Assembly (NCBI RefSeq): GCF_008386695.1
Contig: NZ_VUOC01000001.1
Location: 1,756,001-1,820,000, forward strand
Length of the DNA: 64,000 nucleotides
Direction of reading: 5' to 3'
From: Chitinophaga agrisoli
GTDB lineage: Bacteria; Bacteroidota; Bacteroidia; Chitinophagales; Chitinophagaceae
Position 1 is the stretch's first letter, and every line of letters begins with the position of its first letter. Positions 44,014 through 53,953 of the stretch are shown in pieces. A program made the translations under genes and the position numbers. Below the pieces are notes generated by a model that worked only from the letters and a program-made list of their open reading frames with translations, searched no databases and was not told where the DNA came from.

Positions 44014-45243
44014 ATGCCTACTAAACAAAGCGATGTACTTTCCGCTGAATTCCTGGTAAAGATCGCGGAAGAATTTGGTACCCCCGTATACGTGTATCAC
44101 GCGGAAAAGATCAAGATCCAGTACGAAAAACTGCAGAAGGCCTTTACCAAAACGGACGCCCGTTTCTTCTATGCCTGTAAGGCGCTTACCAATATCAACG
44201 TTCTCAAGTACATCAACTCCCTGGGCTGCGGGCTGGATACCGTATCCATCCAGGAAGTACAGCTGGGCCTTAAAGCCGGTTTCGATCCCCGTAACATCAT
44301 CTTCACGCCCAATTGCGTGGACCTGCAGGAGATCATTGCCGCCAAAGACCTGGGCGTAAACATCAATATCGATAACATCTCCATCCTGGAGCAGTTTGGC
44401 AATAAATTCGGCGGCAGCTATCCCATCTGCATCCGTATGAACCCGCATATCATGGCCGGCGGTAACTTTAAGATATCTACCGGCCACGTGGATAGCAAGT
44501 TTGGTATTTCCATCCACCAGCTGCGCCATATAGAACGTATCGTAAAAAGCACTAAGTTGAAGGTGACCGGCCTGCACATGCATACCGGCTCAGAAATAAA
44601 GGATGTGGACGTGTTCCTGCGCGGCGTGGAGATCATGTTCGAAATGGCAGAGCATTTCCCGGACCTGGAATTTATAGACCTGGGCAGCGGCTTTAAAGTA
44701 GCCTACCAGCAGGGCGATCCGGAAACGGATATAGACCAGCTGGGTAAAAAACTGTCAGACGCCTTCAACAATTTCAATAAGAACTACCATCGCCCCCTGC
44801 AGCTGTGGTTTGAGCCGGGAAAATTCCTGGTAAGCCAGAGCGGCTATTTTGTGGTAAAGACCAACGTGATCAAACAAACCACCGCTACCGTATTCGTAGG
44901 CGTGAACTCCGGGTTTAACCACCTCATCCGCCCTATGTTCTACGATGCATTCCACCTGATTCGCAACATCTCCAACCCTAAAGGCACAGAACGCATCTAT
45001 ACCGTAGTGGGTAATATCTGCGAAACAGACACCTTTGGCTGGGACCGCAAGATCAACGAAGTACGGGAAGGCGATTTCCTGGTGTTCTATAACGCCGGCG
45101 CCTATGGCTTCGAAATGTCGTCTAACTTTAACTCCCGCCTTAAACCGGCAGAAGTGCTGGTGAAAGACGGCAAACCCCATCTTATCCGTAAAAGGGATGT
45201 GCTGGATGATTTGCTGAAGAACCAGATTGAAATAACTTTCTGA
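44014..45243 (+). CDS. lysA: Diaminopimelate decarboxylase
   Basis: 409 residues. Converts meso-diaminopimelate to lysine, the last step of lysine synthesis. PLP lysine K56 is in FFYACKALTN; the fold-III features HMHTGSEIKD, DLGSGFKV, EPGKFLV and ICETDTFGWD are all intact. Closed by a terminator. Lysine is a possible backbone precursor for the siderophore operon, but the two are far apart. Confidence 0.95.
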   Translation: MPTKQSDVLSAEFLVKIAEEFGTPVYVYHAEKIKIQYEKLQKAFTKTDARFFYACKALTNINVLKYINSLGCGLDTVSIQEVQLGLKAGFDPRNIIFTPNCVDLQEIIAAKDLGVNINIDNISILEQFGNKFGGSYPICIRMNPHIMAGGNFKISTGHVDSKFGISIHQLRHIERIVKSTKLKVTGLHMHTGSEIKDVDVFLRGVEIMFEMAEHFPDLEFIDLGSGFKVAYQQGDPETDIDQLGKKLSDAFNNFNKNYHRPLQLWFEPGKFLVSQSGYFVVKTNVIKQTTATVFVGVNSGFNHLIRPMFYDAFHLIRNISNPKGTERIYTVVGNICETDTFGWDRKINEVREGDFLVFYNAGAYGFEMSSNFNSRLKPAEVLVKDGKPHLIRKRDVLDDLLKNQIEITF

Positions 45244-45264
45244 TAATCATATTATTAATTATAT

Positions 45265-45300
45265 AAGCGCTGTCTTCCCTGGAGGCAGCGCTTATTTTTA
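45265..45300 (+). terminator. Rho-independent terminator after lysA
   Basis: Stem aagcgctg / cagcgctt extended by tc-cc / gg-gg pairs, followed by attttta. Confidence 0.8.
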
Positions 45301-45360
45301 CCCCTTCCTGTACCTACCCATCCCCACATTAGGGGTATGCGCACATTCATAAATTTCCGT

Positions 45361-45368
45361 TAACTTTG
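45361..45368 (+). promoter_or_regulatory. Bacteroidota -7 element (TAACTTTG) of the GAF gene
   Basis: Perfect TAnnTTTG match; the leader to the ATG at 45478 would be about 100 bases. No -33 TTTG at the expected position. Confidence 0.45.
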
Positions 45369-45477
45369 CCTAAATTACTTCTTCCCAACTGCTTGATCCT
45401 GCACACATACACTGTTCGTGACCGTCTTAAGAAAGCTAAAATATTTGGATTTGAATTAAATTATACTCACGTTGACT

Positions 45478-47814
45478 ATGAGAGTTTTAACCGCACAAAC
45501 AGGTGTTTTTAAAGACGAAGGGATCATCGAAAGCAGGATCTCCTTCGCCCCCTTTGTGAGGTTCCTGAAAGAAAAGGCGGACGATGAAGGTGATACGAGG
45601 GCGTCCTATTACCGCCAGCTGGTAGACAAGTTTGAACAGACCCCCGGTGTAATGGCTCCCCTAAAGGGCCCCGAAGAAGTAGCGCGCCACCAGGAATTAC
45701 TGGATATAGTGGCCGCCAGCGTATTCCCCATTACAGCGGATATGGATAAGGATATATATGGCATCGGTATGCCATACAAATTTGCCATCTTCTACTACTC
45801 CGAACAATTCAAAAAGGTATTCACAAAGGATGGCGAGCACCTCGCCACCGCCCCCCACGGCTTTTCCATGGAAAAAGCCGAACGCGAAAAAAAGGAATGG
45901 CTGTATAAGCTCATCCTTAAAAAAGTATACAAGTTCCCCGTGAACTATGATACAGAGATCATCCACACCGTAGCTACCCCGGACAACAGCAGCGGCATAA
46001 AAGGATATGTAAAGGTAAAGGTAGACCCCCGCTTCGTGGAAGTGAAGGTAAAAGGCCCCTTGCCGGAACTGTCCTATGATCAGCTCTGCTTTAAAAAGGT
46101 ATGCCTTAGCTGGCTGGAAGAGATCCTGCCCCTCAGCCTTTTTGCGCTGGAAGGATTTGTGATCTGGACCGTAAAGGATGTGACCCAGGAGCAGGTAACC
46201 AGCCGTGTAAAGGACCTCGTCATGAACATGAACGAGCATAATGAGCTGCAGAGCTATCGCAAGCTGGAAGAAAATATCCTGGCCGCCTCCCAGTTACGGG
46301 ACGCTGCCGTGCACCTGCTGCCCATTCCCAAGATCAATGGCCGCTACCTGCTGGAGTCCCGCTTTAGCGAAAAAGACATTGTGCTGGGCATGAAGGGGAA
46401 CGAAAAACAGCAACAGCACCTGTTCCAGCAAATGCTGGACTATGTGATCCAGAACCCGCAACCCCTGGTAATACCGGATGTCACAGACGCTACCATACAG
46501 CCCTACAGCTTCCTGAAATACCTGCCCCTCAAAGGCATCAGGAGTTTTATGCTGGCCCCGGTGATGCATAAGGACGAGCTGCTGGGTATTGTGGAGATAG
46601 CCTCCACCACAGACAATGCCATCAACCTGGAAGCGCTGGAGCAACTGGAGCCGTTGTATCCCATGGCGGTGCTGCTGCTGAGCAGAAGCCTGGATATCCT
46701 CAACAGCCGGGTAACAGGCGTTATAAAAGAACAGTTCACCGCCCTGCAACCGGCCGTGGAATGGAAGTTTGTGGATGCCGCCTGGCAGTACCTGCATACG
46801 CCGGCCGCCGAGCGTAAAGATATTGGCAACATCACCTTCGAAGAGGTATACCCCCTCTACGGAGCTGTGGATATCCGTAACTCTTCCGTGGAGCGCAGCA
46901 ATGCCATCCACGAAGACCTCCGCGAACAGCTGCTGCTGATCCAGGAGACCCTGGAACAGGTAGATGGTACCATCCACCTGCCCTTGCTGGAAGAGCTGCG
47001 TTTTAAGAACGATGACCTGCTCAAAGGCATAGACGACACCATGGTATCGGAAGAAGAGCAGCAGATCAACGACTTCCTCAATGAGGAGATCGCCCCGCTG
47101 TTCCGCCATCTGTACGATAGCAATGTACAGCTGCAGCCTGCCCTGGACCGCTACTTCAAGACCATCGACAAGTCCGAAGGTCATATCCTGCACCACCGCC
47201 AGGAATACGAAGAAAGCCTGGCCAGGATCAATATGGAGATCAGCAAGTACCTCGATAAAGAAAAGGATAATATACAGCTCTCCTTCCCCTGTTACTTCGA
47301 AAAGTACCGTACAGATGGGATAGAGTATAATATCTACATCGGTCAGTCCATCTCCCAGCAACAGAAGTTCGACCTGCTGTACCTGCGCAACCTGCGCCTG
47401 TGGCAGCTGAGCTCTATGGCAGAAGTGGCCCGGATCACCCATAAGCTCAAACAGGAGCTCAAGGTGCCCCTGCAAACCACCCAGCTTATATTGGCGCACA
47501 GCAATCCCATAGATATCAGCTTCCGCCAGGACGAACGCCGCTTTGATGTGGAGGGCGCCTATAATATCCGCTACGAGATCATGAAGAAAAGGATAGATAA
47601 GGTGCATGTACAACCCGGTGGCGAACGGCTTACCCAGCCCAACACCATCGCCGTGGTATACTCCTATGCCAAGGAAATGGAAGAGTACCGTAAGTACATC
47701 CAGTTCCTGCAGAACAAAGGCATCCTTAAACCCGGTATCGAAATGCTGGACCTGGAAGAGTTACAGGGCATCAGCGGCCTGAAGGCCATGCGGGTAGAGG
47801 TGAATTTAGATTAG
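45478..47814 (+). CDS. Large GAF-domain protein of unknown function
   Basis: 778 residues, no signal peptide or membrane helix. The middle part (about 275-420) resembles a GAF domain (KDELLGIVEIASTTDNAIN). The flanking regions are helical and I cannot assign them. No kinase, cyclase or output domain is visible, so it may be a cytoplasmic sensor that works through protein contacts. It has its own promoter and is flanked by terminators, so it is a single-gene unit. A TTG at 45472 would add two residues. Confidence 0.75.
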   Translation: MRVLTAQTGVFKDEGIIESRISFAPFVRFLKEKADDEGDTRASYYRQLVDKFEQTPGVMAPLKGPEEVARHQELLDIVAASVFPITADMDKDIYGIGMPYKFAIFYYSEQFKKVFTKDGEHLATAPHGFSMEKAEREKKEWLYKLILKKVYKFPVNYDTEIIHTVATPDNSSGIKGYVKVKVDPRFVEVKVKGPLPELSYDQLCFKKVCLSWLEEILPLSLFALEGFVIWTVKDVTQEQVTSRVKDLVMNMNEHNELQSYRKLEENILAASQLRDAAVHLLPIPKINGRYLLESRFSEKDIVLGMKGNEKQQQHLFQQMLDYVIQNPQPLVIPDVTDATIQPYSFLKYLPLKGIRSFMLAPVMHKDELLGIVEIASTTDNAINLEALEQLEPLYPMAVLLLSRSLDILNSRVTGVIKEQFTALQPAVEWKFVDAAWQYLHTPAAERKDIGNITFEEVYPLYGAVDIRNSSVERSNAIHEDLREQLLLIQETLEQVDGTIHLPLLEELRFKNDDLLKGIDDTMVSEEEQQINDFLNEEIAPLFRHLYDSNVQLQPALDRYFKTIDKSEGHILHHRQEYEESLARINMEISKYLDKEKDNIQLSFPCYFEKYRTDGIEYNIYIGQSISQQQKFDLLYLRNLRLWQLSSMAEVARITHKLKQELKVPLQTTQLILAHSNPIDISFRQDERRFDVEGAYNIRYEIMKKRIDKVHVQPGGERLTQPNTIAVVYSYAKEMEEYRKYIQFLQNKGILKPGIEMLDLEELQGISGLKAMRVEVNLD

Positions 47815-47846
47815 CTGTTAGCTTAACGAACCATACTTAAAAAACA

Positions 47847-47876
47847 AAAGAGGAAGTCCGCCAGGACTTCCTCTTT
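47847..47876. terminator. Bidirectional terminator between the GAF gene and the phosphoesterase-Omp85 gene
   Basis: Perfect 13-bp stem (aaagaggaagtcc / ggacttcctcttt) with a 4-base loop. On the minus strand it is followed by cttttgtttttt, a good U tract for the minus-strand gene. Confidence 0.85.
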
Positions 47877-47903
47877 GTATATCCGCTTAGTGCTAAAAGC
47901 TGT

Positions 47904-50900
47904 TTAGAATCTGAACCCAAAAGTAAAATACGGCAATGCCCCTTCCTGCGAAGCGCCTACCGTAGCCGTTATAATAAACATATTCACCGGTGAGAAGTAC
48001 AACCCGCCGCCATAGCCATCATGCCATACGCCGGATTTTTCTCCCTTCAGCCATACCCTGCCCACGTCATTGAACGCCAGCAGCCCAACAGATGCAGGGA
48101 ACAGGTAAGATTTGAACGAGAACAGCCGCAGGCGCAGCTCCGTATTATTATACACCATGCTGCTACCGGAAAAGCGGAAGTTACGGTAACCGCGCAGGTT
48201 AGCTACCCCGCCCAGCTGCATCGCCTGGAAGAATTCATAATGTCCCCAGATGACGCCGCCGCCAAAACGGGTCACGATCACAAAATTGGCCGGTACCCTA
48301 AAGCTGGTATAGATGCTCATATCAGACTGCAGCTGCAGGTAATGCCGGTTCTCCTGGTTCAGCCCCTGGTTGCCAAACAGGCTGGTGGTCCATATTATAC
48401 CACGGCTGGGCAGCAGTATATTATCACGGGTATCGATCTGTATGCCGGCTTTCAGGCCTGCATAATATTTGGATTGGAAAACGCTTAGGGAGTCCAGCCC
48501 GTTGTCCGGGAATTTGGTTACAAAACGGTCGTCGTTCTCGTCCTTGTCTAGCGCATAGTAAGAGAAGCTGGGGCCGTAGAACAACTGCACCTTGGAGGCC
48601 AGTTTGCTTTTTAGCAGTCCTTCCGCATTATACAGGTTATAACGGGAGCGGTAATACTGGATAGTGTTGGCCTTGTCAAACACCGTCTCATTGCCCAGGC
48701 CAAAGAAGTTAATGGTATTATGCGGCGCCTTGGCGTTGGCGGATAGTACCAGGTCCGTATTGCCAATGGCGTCTGTGAACTCTCCCTGGTAGCGGAAAGA
48801 GTAGGCCTCGGTGGCCACCGCATGTGTAGCCAGGAAAGTGTGCCTTACGGCAAATGGCGTTTTACGGAAACCCTGTCCGGTATACTGGAAGCCCAGCCCC
48901 AGGAATACGCCATCATCCTGGTTAAAGCCGCCGCCTACCAGCGGCATCAGTTTGTTGTATTTAAAGGCCATCCGGTCATAACGGATCACATCCGGACTGC
49001 TGGAGAGCAGCCGCCTGTCACGGCCGTTCATGGCAAAACTATCCTTGCCCTGTTTCAGGTCATAGATGCGGGCGCGTTTACCGCCAACAGTAGAGCTGTC
49101 TACATAGGTATCGCTGTCTTTACCGCCTATCATCCTTACCAGGATAGGAGAGCGGTGGTCGCCGCTAATAACGAACTGGTCGCTGCCGCCCAGGCCAAAC
49201 AAACGTACCTCTTTGGTAATGGAGGGGTCAAAGATGCGGTCGTAAATAGGCTGTTCTCTTTCCCCGTCTTTACTGATCTTATAGGTAGTAACCTGTAGTT
49301 TGCCCTCCGGCAGCTTTTTCACGGAGAACAGCTCATTCTTTTTAGTGCCGGGTATATCCACTTCTTTGGACAGGAAATGATAGTACTTCAACGCTTCTTT
49401 CCCCAGCAGGTCGCGCCGGCCTTTTAAGCCCTGCAGGGTGCGGTCCCCGGCCATCAGACGTACCGTATCCGGGAAGCGGGTGATGGCGTCCGCCAATACG
49501 CTGTCGTTCAGCTGCTGCTGCATCAGTTTTGTATGCGCCTCCCATTGTTCCTGGGTGGTGGCATTCAGAAAAGAGCGGTCAAAATAACGGGCGTTAAAGC
49601 CAAACCCGTCTATATCCTGGTAAGTGGGCCGGAAGCCCTGGAACTTAGGTTGGATCCAGCGCCTGGAAGCAATCCGTGGCAATATGCCTTCACTCACAAA
49701 AAAAGCCTGGTCCCGGTCACGGGGAATAGGATAATATTCCTTGCCCTTGCTCTTCTTACCATCGTTCGTGCTCCAGCGCCATTGGTCGTCATGGCGGTCC
49801 CAGTCGCCTACCAGCATATCCAGCAGCCGGGCATGCAGCACCGCCTCCTGGTCCACCCGGTTGTCATTATCTTCCTGGATCTTGTCCAGCAATTTTTCTG
49901 TATTATAGGTCTTATCCTTTGTCGGCTCACGTTCTTCAAACAGGTAGAGGTCCCCGCCAAAATCATTCTCATAAATACCAAGGGAAGTGTCTTTGGGCAG
50001 GTATACAAACGTAGGCTCCGCATGGGGAATGCCCGCTGCTTTGGCCAGCGAGGCTACCACTGATGGGGCATAGGGGTTGGATGCGGAGATCTGGTCCTGC
50101 ACCACTTCCACCGCAAATGTCTCCCGGAACTCTTCCGGTAGGGCATTCCGGGGATCCTTTTTCAGAGAGCGTAGCACCCATTCTTTGCCGCTGGCGTCCT
50201 CCAGGCGCAGGGAGCGGGTTTGCATGCCGCCACCACGCTGGGTGATCTTCAGCCCGCCTTTTTCCTTATTGATATCAAACACGGGGAACTTTAACGGGGC
50301 GGCCCATATGTTACGGTAGTTATTGCCCAGCCAAAACCGCTGCAGGCCGCTGGCAGTTTCGTAACGGGGATCCGTGGGCATGGTAACAAAAGCCGGCAGT
50401 TCAGCAGCCGGCGTTCCGCTGGCCGCGGCGGCTTTTATCTCCTGTATGTTAAAGAGGTTACTGGCATAAACCGGCTCCGGCAGCTTGTCTGCCAGGTAGT
50501 ACTGTACCCGTAAAGTGCCATCCTGCATTAGCTCCAGCGCGCTAAAACCATTGCCATAAGTGGCAAAAAGGGAGTTGCTGCCCTTCTTTACCCGGTCATG
50601 TTTGGCGCCGCTGCCGCTTACCACATAATAGTTTTGCTGTTCCTTTAATAATTGCAATGCATGGTCATGCCCTGCTACAAATACCGTGGGCCCATGTCCT
50701 TTAAAGGCTTCTTCCACCCCTTTTATCATGGCCTGGTATTCGGGATGGGGAATGTCTTCCCGTGCGCCAAACACACCCCTGGCCAGGGGATAGATGGAAC
50801 CCAGCACCGGCAGCGGAATATACAGGCTTGGCTTCAGGTCCGTGAAGGGAAATATATGTTGTTTGATGGTGTAATAACCGCCATGTATACCGTGGCTGCG

Positions 50901-51542
50901 TAAAGGGTGATGGGTGGCAAATAGCAGCAGCTTGCCGGAGTTGCGGTTCACAATATCCCGCAGCGCCACCAGTACCTCTTCCTTATCCTTACAGTCGCAA
51001 CCTGAGCTGCCCCCGGGTTTGGCATAAGGGAATAACCACCACTCGCTGTCCATTACGATCAGTGTCACATTTGTGCTGATGGGCACGGCCACTGGCCCCG
51101 GACATCCATCCTTTGGAAAATACAGCACATTGGGCAACTGCAGTCCATCTACATATTGCTGCTCATTCCGGATGGTCTCCCAGCCATTGGGTTTGCTCTT
51201 GGCCCAGTCATGGTTACCCGGTACAAAAATTACCCTGGCAGCCATGCCCTTCACCAGGTTGGCCTGGTAGTCAAGTATCTCTTTTGCATGCGCGTAATCA
51301 GAGGAACTCTCATCAGGTAACCCATGCGGGTATACGTTGTCGCCCAGGTACAGGATCGTATTACGGGCGTCCTGCATGTTAAATTGTTTACGTACCGCAT
51401 CCACTACGGGGTTACGGCCGTCCTGGTGCAGCTCGCCGGCGTCGCCAATTAATATGATACGCTGTACTACGCTATCTGTTTGCGCATGTGCAACAAGGCT
51501 CCAGCCGGCGGCAACGAGCAATAAGAATGTTCTACGGAACAT
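47904..51542 (-). CDS. Calcineurin-like phosphoesterase / kinase-like / Omp85 outer membrane barrel fusion
   Basis: 1212 residues with a signal peptide (MFRRTFLLLVAAGWSLVAHAQ). Residues about 25-350 are a metallophosphoesterase: LIGDAGE, LYLGDNVYPHG, VPGNHDWAK, FATHHPLRSHG and VAGHDHALQL provide the usual metal ligands. Residues about 430-740 contain GDWDRHDDQW (579-588) and PIPRDRDQAFF (605-615), which recall the catalytic D-R-H and metal-binding D-x-D of atypical secreted kinases (CotH/FAM20-like). The C-terminal ~350 residues are an Omp85/surface-antigen barrel ending FTFGFRF. It would place a phosphatase on the periplasmic or outer face of the outer membrane. The kinase-like reading is my inference. 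Confidence 0.85.
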   Translation of the reverse strand: MFRRTFLLLVAAGWSLVAHAQTDSVVQRIILIGDAGELHQDGRNPVVDAVRKQFNMQDARNTILYLGDNVYPHGLPDESSSDYAHAKEILDYQANLVKGMAARVIFVPGNHDWAKSKPNGWETIRNEQQYVDGLQLPNVLYFPKDGCPGPVAVPISTNVTLIVMDSEWWLFPYAKPGGSSGCDCKDKEEVLVALRDIVNRNSGKLLLFATHHPLRSHGIHGGYYTIKQHIFPFTDLKPSLYIPLPVLGSIYPLARGVFGAREDIPHPEYQAMIKGVEEAFKGHGPTVFVAGHDHALQLLKEQQNYYVVSGSGAKHDRVKKGSNSLFATYGNGFSALELMQDGTLRVQYYLADKLPEPVYASNLFNIQEIKAAAASGTPAAELPAFVTMPTDPRYETASGLQRFWLGNNYRNIWAAPLKFPVFDINKEKGGLKITQRGGGMQTRSLRLEDASGKEWVLRSLKKDPRNALPEEFRETFAVEVVQDQISASNPYAPSVVASLAKAAGIPHAEPTFVYLPKDTSLGIYENDFGGDLYLFEEREPTKDKTYNTEKLLDKIQEDNDNRVDQEAVLHARLLDMLVGDWDRHDDQWRWSTNDGKKSKGKEYYPIPRDRDQAFFVSEGILPRIASRRWIQPKFQGFRPTYQDIDGFGFNARYFDRSFLNATTQEQWEAHTKLMQQQLNDSVLADAITRFPDTVRLMAGDRTLQGLKGRRDLLGKEALKYYHFLSKEVDIPGTKKNELFSVKKLPEGKLQVTTYKISKDGEREQPIYDRIFDPSITKEVRLFGLGGSDQFVISGDHRSPILVRMIGGKDSDTYVDSSTVGGKRARIYDLKQGKDSFAMNGRDRRLLSSSPDVIRYDRMAFKYNKLMPLVGGGFNQDDGVFLGLGFQYTGQGFRKTPFAVRHTFLATHAVATEAYSFRYQGEFTDAIGNTDLVLSANAKAPHNTINFFGLGNETVFDKANTIQYYRSRYNLYNAEGLLKSKLASKVQLFYGPSFSYYALDKDENDDRFVTKFPDNGLDSLSVFQSKYYAGLKAGIQIDTRDNILLPSRGIIWTTSLFGNQGLNQENRHYLQLQSDMSIYTSFRVPANFVIVTRFGGGVIWGHYEFFQAMQLGGVANLRGYRNFRFSGSSMVYNNTELRLRLFSFKSYLFPASVGLLAFNDVGRVWLKGEKSGVWHDGYGGGLYFSPVNMFIITATVGASQEGALPYFTFGFRF

Positions 51543-51643
51543 GGGATGTTATTTTAATAGATACGGTTGATGGCAAATCAAATACGAATATCGTAACACG
51601 ATGCTGATTCCTGATGTACAGATTACCGTTTTTGATGTGCGAT

Positions 51644-52495
51644 TTACGGCTTGTAGCTAAACTTCAATATGTCGGCAATACTTTCGCCTGCTTCGTTGGA
51701 GATATACATATCCCCATTAGGGGCAAAAGAAAGCCCTTCCGGCTGCTCAAATAATTTGTGCTTCAGATGGTATACCTCCTGCACTTTTCCATCCAGCCCG
51801 GTGATCACCAGCATCTGGTTCACAGAAGAGATGATGTACAGGCGGTTTTCTTTGGGGTGTATTGCCGCCGCGGACGGGCGGAAATTTTTCATATCAATAC
51901 CGCCCAGCCGCGCAATCTCCGTAACATCTATCCGGTATGCCGGATCGGTATCAAACTGGAAATTGTCCAGGTGAAAACGGTACGCGCTGGTAGCCCGTTG
52001 CGCCTTATCCTCCTCGCACTGCTTACAGATCATGATCACGCTGTTGGAAAGCGTATCCAGGTAAATACTCTCAAACTCCTGTTTACCTTTTTTGGGGAAA
52101 TGGTATTCTGTAGAGGTAACACTGTCCGTAAACGTATCATGCATCTGGTATAAAGTGCCGTTGCTCTTCAGTATCAGCCAGCCTTTTGGGGTATATACAA
52201 GATCCTCGTAATCGCCGCTCCGGCCAAATTTGGTAGCAGGGTAGGGTTTATCCGTGGTCACATCGATCTTAAAGACCTTGCCCTGCTCGTCATTAATGGA
52301 ATAGATATGGTGCTCATCCGGGAATAACACAATGCCGGATATTTCCTGCATAGATTCCCTTACCCGGAACCGTTGTGGCTCTGTTAGTTTATAGCCTTTG
52401 GGGCTCTGATATTTCTTGGCCTGTCCGTTAAAGGAGTTACAGGAAAGAAGTGCCGGTATCAGCATAAACAGTACAAAGGGGTAGCGTCTAGTCAT
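51644..52495 (-). CDS. SdiA-regulated-domain lipoprotein
   Basis: 283 residues. Lipoprotein signal with C19 (PALLSCNS). The rest is a YjiK/SdiA-regulated-like propeller (EISGIVLFPDEHHIYSIND, DYEDLVYTPKGWLIL, FEQPEGLSFAPNGDMYISNE). These proteins are thought to be extracytoplasmic beta-propellers of unknown ligand. It sits 101 bases from the phosphoesterase-Omp85 gene on the same strand. Confidence 0.88.
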   Translation of the reverse strand: MTRRYPFVLFMLIPALLSCNSFNGQAKKYQSPKGYKLTEPQRFRVRESMQEISGIVLFPDEHHIYSINDEQGKVFKIDVTTDKPYPATKFGRSGDYEDLVYTPKGWLILKSNGTLYQMHDTFTDSVTSTEYHFPKKGKQEFESIYLDTLSNSVIMICKQCEEDKAQRATSAYRFHLDNFQFDTDPAYRIDVTEIARLGGIDMKNFRPSAAAIHPKENRLYIISSVNQMLVITGLDGKVQEVYHLKHKLFEQPEGLSFAPNGDMYISNEAGESIADILKFSYKP

Positions 52496-52590
52496 AGTTC
52501 CAGGTTAGATAAGCGTTAAGCATTCTGCCATTTACGTGGTAAATTTAAGTCAAAAATGCAGTAACTTGCCCTACTTGAGAATTGTTATTT

Positions 52591-53856
52591 ATGCAAATAG
52601 GTCCCATCATAGAAGCTGCCGGTCAGTATGTTAAGACACAATATCAGCAACATCCGCATCCAAACCTCGTCTACCATAACCTCCTGCACACGCAGCAGGT
52701 GGTCCAGGCAGCAGAGCAGATAGCCGCCCATTACCGGCTACAGGAGCAGGATCAGCTGGTGGTACTGGTAGCCGCCTGGTTTCATGATATGGGCTACCTG
52801 CAAGGCCCTCCGCAACAGCATGAAGAAAATGGCGCCGCTATGGCCCGGTCCTTCCTGCATAGCCAGCAGGCGCCGGATGCGGTACAACAGCAGGTGGTAA
52901 GCTGTATCATGGCCACCAAAATGCCCCAGGCCCCACAGAACCTGCTGGAAGAGATTGTTTGTGATGCTGACCTCTTTCACCTGGGCTCCAAACATTATAA
53001 GGAACGTAGCAAACTAATGCGCCAGGAAGCGGAAACCGTTTCCGGCAACGAAATATCTTCCGTAGCCTGGACAGAGAAAAACCTTGTCTTCCTCGAAGGC
53101 CACCAGTATTTTACAGACTATTGCCGGGTGCTCCTCAAACAGCAAAAGGATGAGAACATAGCCTGGCTCAAGCGTAAGCTCGAAAAGAAAAAAGGCGACG
53201 CGCCCTCCCTGCCGCAGGTAGTGAACGCTTCGCCCGCCGCCGTGGAAAAAGCAGATAAGCAAAAAGAAACCAAAGAGGCAAAAGAGGTAAAGGAAGAAAA
53301 GAAAGAGAAAAAGGTTAAAAGACCGGAACGCGGCATCGAGACCATGTTCCGTATGACCTCCACGAACCATATACGCCTCAGCTCCATGGCAGATAGTAAG
53401 GCGCATATCATGATCTCCACCAACGCCATCATTATCTCCATTCTTTTATCCGTACTGCTGCGCAAGCTCGAAGATAATCCAAACCTGATCATACCTTCCT
53501 TTATCCTGCTGGCTACCAGCGTGGTCACTATCATCTACTCCGTACTGGCTACCCGCCCTAACGTAAGCAGGGGCGAGTTTACCCGGGATGATATCGAAAG
53601 GAAGAAAACAAACCTGCTTTTCTTTGGCAACTTCCACGGCATGGGCCTGGATGAATACCGCTGGGGTATGCAGCAGATGATGGAAGACGCAGACTTCCTG
53701 TATGGCAGCATGATCCAGGACATCTACTACCTGGGCGTGGTGCTGGGACATAAATACCGCTTGCTGCGTATAGCCTACAACATCTTTATGTTTGGGCTGA
53801 TCATTTCCGTATTGGCTTTTATTATTGCAGTGATCTTCTTCCCCGTGAAGGAGTAA
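52591..53856 (+). CDS. HD-domain hydrolase fused to a Pycsar-type membrane effector domain (PycTM/DUF5706)
   Basis: 421 residues. Residues 1-190 form an HD phosphohydrolase domain with metal ligands H33, H65-D66 (WFHDMGY) and D125 (EIVCDADLFHLG). Residues ~195-245 are a highly charged Lys/Glu linker. Residues ~248-420 match DUF5706, the PycTM effector of Pycsar antiphage systems: TMFRMTSTNHIRLSSMADSK, the helices at about 276-292, 300-320 and 393-417, and LLFFGNFHGM. In Pycsar, cCMP or cUMP triggers the TM effector to damage the membrane; here no cyclase is adjacent, and an enzyme that may degrade or sense nucleotides is joined to the TM part. ATG 52591 chosen over a TTG at 52582. Confidence 0.85.
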   Translation: MQIGPIIEAAGQYVKTQYQQHPHPNLVYHNLLHTQQVVQAAEQIAAHYRLQEQDQLVVLVAAWFHDMGYLQGPPQQHEENGAAMARSFLHSQQAPDAVQQQVVSCIMATKMPQAPQNLLEEIVCDADLFHLGSKHYKERSKLMRQEAETVSGNEISSVAWTEKNLVFLEGHQYFTDYCRVLLKQQKDENIAWLKRKLEKKKGDAPSLPQVVNASPAAVEKADKQKETKEAKEVKEEKKEKKVKRPERGIETMFRMTSTNHIRLSSMADSKAHIMISTNAIIISILLSVLLRKLEDNPNLIIPSFILLATSVVTIIYSVLATRPNVSRGEFTRDDIERKKTNLLFFGNFHGMGLDEYRWGMQQMMEDADFLYGSMIQDIYYLGVVLGHKYRLLRIAYNIFMFGLIISVLAFIIAVIFFPVKE

Positions 53857-53881
53857 AAGATATATGATTAACAGTCTGCAG

Positions 53882-53919
53882 CCGATAGCCGTTAGTCATT
53901 CAGGACTAGCGGCTATCGG
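53882..53919. repeat. Inverted repeat between the HD-PycTM gene and ppk1
   Basis: A 16-bp stem (ccgatagccgttagtc / gactagcggctatcgg, one G-T pair) with a 6-base loop. No T run follows, so it is not a classical terminator. Confidence 0.7.
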
Positions 53920-53953
53920 TTAATAGACCATCACCAAAGACTTTTATTGAACC

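Noticed and set aside
46294-47613. 439-codon minus-strand ORF
   Set aside because: Antisense to the GAF protein gene; low-quality composition.
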